From: Porticoccaceae bacterium
GTDB lineage: Bacteria; Pseudomonadota; Gammaproteobacteria; Pseudomonadales; Porticoccaceae
Direction: 5' to 3'
DNA length: 8,200 bases
NCBI GenBank assembly: GCA_030590275.1
Contig: JAUUYV010000057.1
Location: forward strand, 1 to 8,200
Shown here: positions 6,251-8,200 of the stretch, one piece after another
How positions within the stretch are numbered: the first letter of the stretch is position 1
Layout of the letters: each line of letters starts with the position of its first letter
Notes under the pieces: generated by a model
Told to the model about the DNA's origin: nothing
Database searches by the model: none
The model's input: the letters and a program-made list of their open reading frames with translations, nothing else
Program-made: the position numbers and the translations under genes

Positions 6251-7432
6251 TTACGCTACTTCAAACAGACCCGCAGCTCCCATACCGCCGCCAACACACA
6301 TGGTAATTACCACGTATTTTTCGCCTCGGCGTTTACCTTCGCGCAGGGCGTGGCCAATCATACGGGTACCGCTCATACCATAGGGATGTCCAATAGCGAT
6401 GGCACCACCATTGATATTGAGCTTCTCATTGGGAATACCCAACTGGTCACGACAGTAGAGTACCTGCACAGCAAAGGCCTCGTTTAATTCCCATACGCCA
6501 ATGTCGTCGATGCTCAAACCGTGTTGCTTGAGTAATTTAGGAATGGCGAAAATCGGGCCGATACCCATTTCATCGGGCTCGCAACCGGCTACGGCAATAC
6601 CACGGTAAATACCGAGAGGCTCCACACCCCGTTGCTCCGCCAATTTCCCTTCCATTAACACACAGGCCGCAGCAGCATCGGAAAGTTGGCTAGCATTACC
6701 GGCGGTAATCACACCTCCCTCGAATACTGGCTTCAAGGATTGCAGGCCTTCCAGTGTCGTGCTTGGACGGTTGCCCTCGTCGAGCTTTAGAGTTTTTTCT
6801 TCCAAAGCCTCTTTACCCGTTGCCTTGTCTACCAATTTCATCATTCTGGTGACTTCGACAATTTCGTCGTCAAATAAACCAGCTTCCTGAGCAGCAGCGG
6901 TACGCTGTTGTGATTGCAGACCGTATTCATCCTGCACATCCCGCTCGATCTTATAGCGACTGGCTACAATTTCTGCTGTCTGTAACATGGCGATGTATAT
7001 GTCTTTGTGCTTAGCGATTAAGTTAGGATCCTGAGCACGAAAACCATTCTGGTGTTCGTTTTGCACCAGGCTGATGTGCTCGACACCACCACCAATCGCA
7101 ACTTCCATACCGTCGTGGATGATTTGCTTGGCGGCAGTCGCAACTGACATCAGGCCAGACGAGCACTGTCGGTCCATGGTCATACCACTGACTGTGACCG
7201 GGCATCCCGCCGCCAGGGCAGTTAAGCGACCGATGTTATAGCCAGTAGTACCCTGACTTAAGGCACAACCCATCACCACATCTTCAATCTCCGCCGGGTC
7301 TACACCGGCGCGTTCTATCGCCGCCTTCGCGGCAATACCGGCCATGGTTGGGCCTTCTGTATCGTTAAACAGGCCCCGATAGGCTTTGCCGATCGGGGTG
7401 CGTGCTGATGAAACTACAACAGCTTCTCTCAT
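6251..7432 (-). CDS. Thiolase, acetyl-CoA C-acyltransferase
   Basis: This degradative-type thiolase cleaves 3-ketoacyl-CoA with CoA to give acetyl-CoA and a shortened acyl-CoA in the cytosol. Its 393 residues are the normal length. The nucleophilic cysteine is C90 in [12 protein letters not shown] is at 317-320, the catalytic histidine is H349 in GHP, and the second cysteine is C379 in CVGGGMG. All catalytic residues are present. The region after H349 reads [10 protein letters not shown] rather than the more common GHPLGASG, which points to a particular subfamily rather than the FadA or biosynthetic PhaA type; substrate length cannot be read from this. ATG is supported by GGAG (plus 7440-7443) seven bases upstream. 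It lies 19 bases after the SDR stop, on the same strand, so the two are almost certainly one operon. A strong hairpin follows the stop. Confidence 0.93.
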   Translation of the reverse strand: MREAVVVSSARTPIGKAYRGLFNDTEGPTMAGIAAKAAIERAGVDPAEIEDVVMGCALSQGTTGYNIGRLTALAAGCPVTVSGMTMDRQCSSGLMSVATAAKQIIHDGMEVAIGGGVEHISLVQNEHQNGFRAQDPNLIAKHKDIYIAMLQTAEIVASRYKIERDVQDEYGLQSQQRTAAAQEAGLFDDEIVEVTRMMKLVDKATGKEALEEKTLKLDEGNRPSTTLEGLQSLKPVFEGGVITAGNASQLSDAAAACVLMEGKLAEQRGVEPLGIYRGIAVAGCEPDEMGIGPIFAIPKLLKQHGLSIDDIGVWELNEAFAVQVLYCRDQLGIPNEKLNINGGAIAIGHPYGMSGTRMIGHALREGKRRGEKYVVITMCVGGGMGAAGLFEVA

Positions 7433-7451
7433 GATATTTCTCCGAGGCTTA

Positions 7452-8200
7452 TTAACCCTTTTCCTTCAGTTCAGCCAATGCGGCCTTGATGAATTTTGCT
7501 GTTTGTCTGAGTGCTGAGCCCAGGGATTCTTCCCCTTCGGTGTCAACAATCTCCGACCAATGCGCGACAACACCTTCCGGTGTCTGCTCATTCTGCGGTA
7601 AGTAGGTACCCTTGGTTTCATACGAATGCGACCAGGAAAACCCACCTGCTCCCGCACACAAAATAAATTTGTTGGGAGCATCTTCCGCACACAATGCCAG
7701 CACCCCGGCACTGACCGGTTCGGGCTTGAGCACATCGGTAGCACGAGGATCCATTATGTCTTCGGTCATTCGGGTAAGTGCCGCTGGTGCAAGGGAGTTG
7801 ACATGTATGTTGTATTTTTCCCCTTCCTGGGCCAGAGTATTCATTAACCCGACCACCGCAAGCTTTGCAGCACTGTAGTTGGATTGACCAAAGTTACCGT
7901 AAAGGCCGCTGGCGGATGTAACCATCACAATACGGCCGTAGGCCTGCTCCCTCATAATATCCCATACTGCCTTAGTGCAGTAGGCAGCGCCCATCAGGTG
8001 GATATCCACGATCAGCTTAAAGTCTTCCATAGTCATTTTAGAAAAAGACTTGTCTCGCAATATACCGGCGTTGTTCACCAGAATATCGACACGGCCCCAG
8101 GCATCCATAGTTTGCTGAACCATGGCCTGCACTTCTTCAAAGTCGGCGACATTAGCGCCATTGGCTATGGCTTCACCGCCGTTCTTTTTGATCTCTTCCA
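7452..8200 (-). CDS. SDR family oxidoreductase, (3R)-hydroxyacyl-CoA dehydrogenase (MFE-2/HSD17B4) type, 5' partial
   Basis: The frame is open to the right edge, so about 248 C-terminal residues are visible and the cofactor-binding start (TGxxxGxG) is outside. The classical SDR features are present. The NNAG motif is at 8064-8075. The catalytic Ser in TSASG is at 7914-7916, Tyr at 7875-7877 and Lys at 7863-7865, in YSAAK. The segment [10 protein letters not shown] after [22 protein letters not shown], and the long tail with [10 protein letters not shown] resemble the dehydrogenase domain of peroxisomal multifunctional enzyme 2 (17-beta-HSD4) more than FabG. The likely reaction is NAD-dependent oxidation of a (3R)-hydroxyacyl-CoA to the 3-keto form, which the adjacent thiolase would cleave. 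A GTG at 8130-8132 is internal: the upstream 22 codons continue the protein without a break. Confidence 0.9.
   Translation of the reverse strand, partial: EEIKKNGGEAIANGANVADFEEVQAMVQQTMDAWGRVDILVNNAGILRDKSFSKMTMEDFKLIVDIHLMGAAYCTKAVWDIMREQAYGRIVMVTSASGLYGNFGQSNYSAAKLAVVGLMNTLAQEGEKYNIHVNSLAPAALTRMTEDIMDPRATDVLKPEPVSAGVLALCAEDAPNKFILCAGAGGFSWSHSYETKGTYLPQNEQTPEGVVAHWSEIVDTEGEESLGSALRQTAKFIKAALAELKEKG

Noticed and set aside
6080..6487. Plus-strand open frame of 135 codons with a hydrophobic start
   Set aside because: The apparent signal-like start is the antisense of the exported protein's N-terminus, and the frame then runs antisense through the thiolase catalytic end.
8130..8132. GTG as the start codon of the SDR
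   Set aside because: The frame continues upstream to the window edge with typical SDR sequence, and starting here would remove the NAD-binding first half.

Overview
The window looks like chromosomal DNA of a marine-type gammaproteobacterium. RadA and AceK follow the enterobacterial proteins closely, GC content is moderate, and a DnaT-like gene sits beside a lambda-P-like gene. I lean towards a Cellvibrionales-like lineage, but that placement is inference from gene content. I see no transposase, integrase, CRISPR array, tRNA or rRNA.

Layout from left to right. (1) Positions 1 to about 130, minus strand: most of a cobalamin riboswitch, cut by the left edge and reading out of the window towards a gene not visible here. 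(2) 167-1534, minus: radA, the recombination ATPase. (3) 1535-1713: a divergent intergenic region with a bulged inverted repeat, a plausible radA promoter and a weak signal for the rightward genes. (4) 1714-5272, plus: a compact three-gene run. It holds a protein with three tandem DnaT-type ssDNA-binding modules, a phage lambda P-like replication protein whose start overlaps the previous gene by 89 bases, and aceK 18 bases further on. (5) 5273-5383: a short convergent gap without a convincing terminator. (6) 5384-6177, minus: two small uncharacterised genes, an 85-residue soluble protein and a 165-residue exported, highly charged protein. (7) 6208-6239: a strong hairpin between that pair and the next operon. 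(8) 6251-8200, minus: a fatty-acid or acyl-CoA operon of a thiolase preceded by an SDR of the MFE-2/17-beta-HSD4 type, whose 5' end lies beyond the right edge.

How the genes work together. The DnaT-like and P-like proteins probably form a replication-restart or helicase-loading pair, functionally comparable to E. coli DnaT-DnaC, with a P-type loader in place of an AAA+ DnaC. RadA, transcribed divergently from them, acts in branch migration of recombination intermediates, so genome maintenance is the theme of the left half. AceK controls flux between the TCA cycle and the glyoxylate shunt by acting on isocitrate dehydrogenase. The SDR and thiolase generate acetyl-CoA, the carbon source for which that shunt matters. 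The AceK to acyl-CoA link is metabolic inference, since the genes are on opposite strands and not in one operon.

The most interesting part is the chromosomal DnaT(x3)/P-like pair with its long gene overlap. The cobalamin riboswitch at the left edge is the clearest non-coding element.
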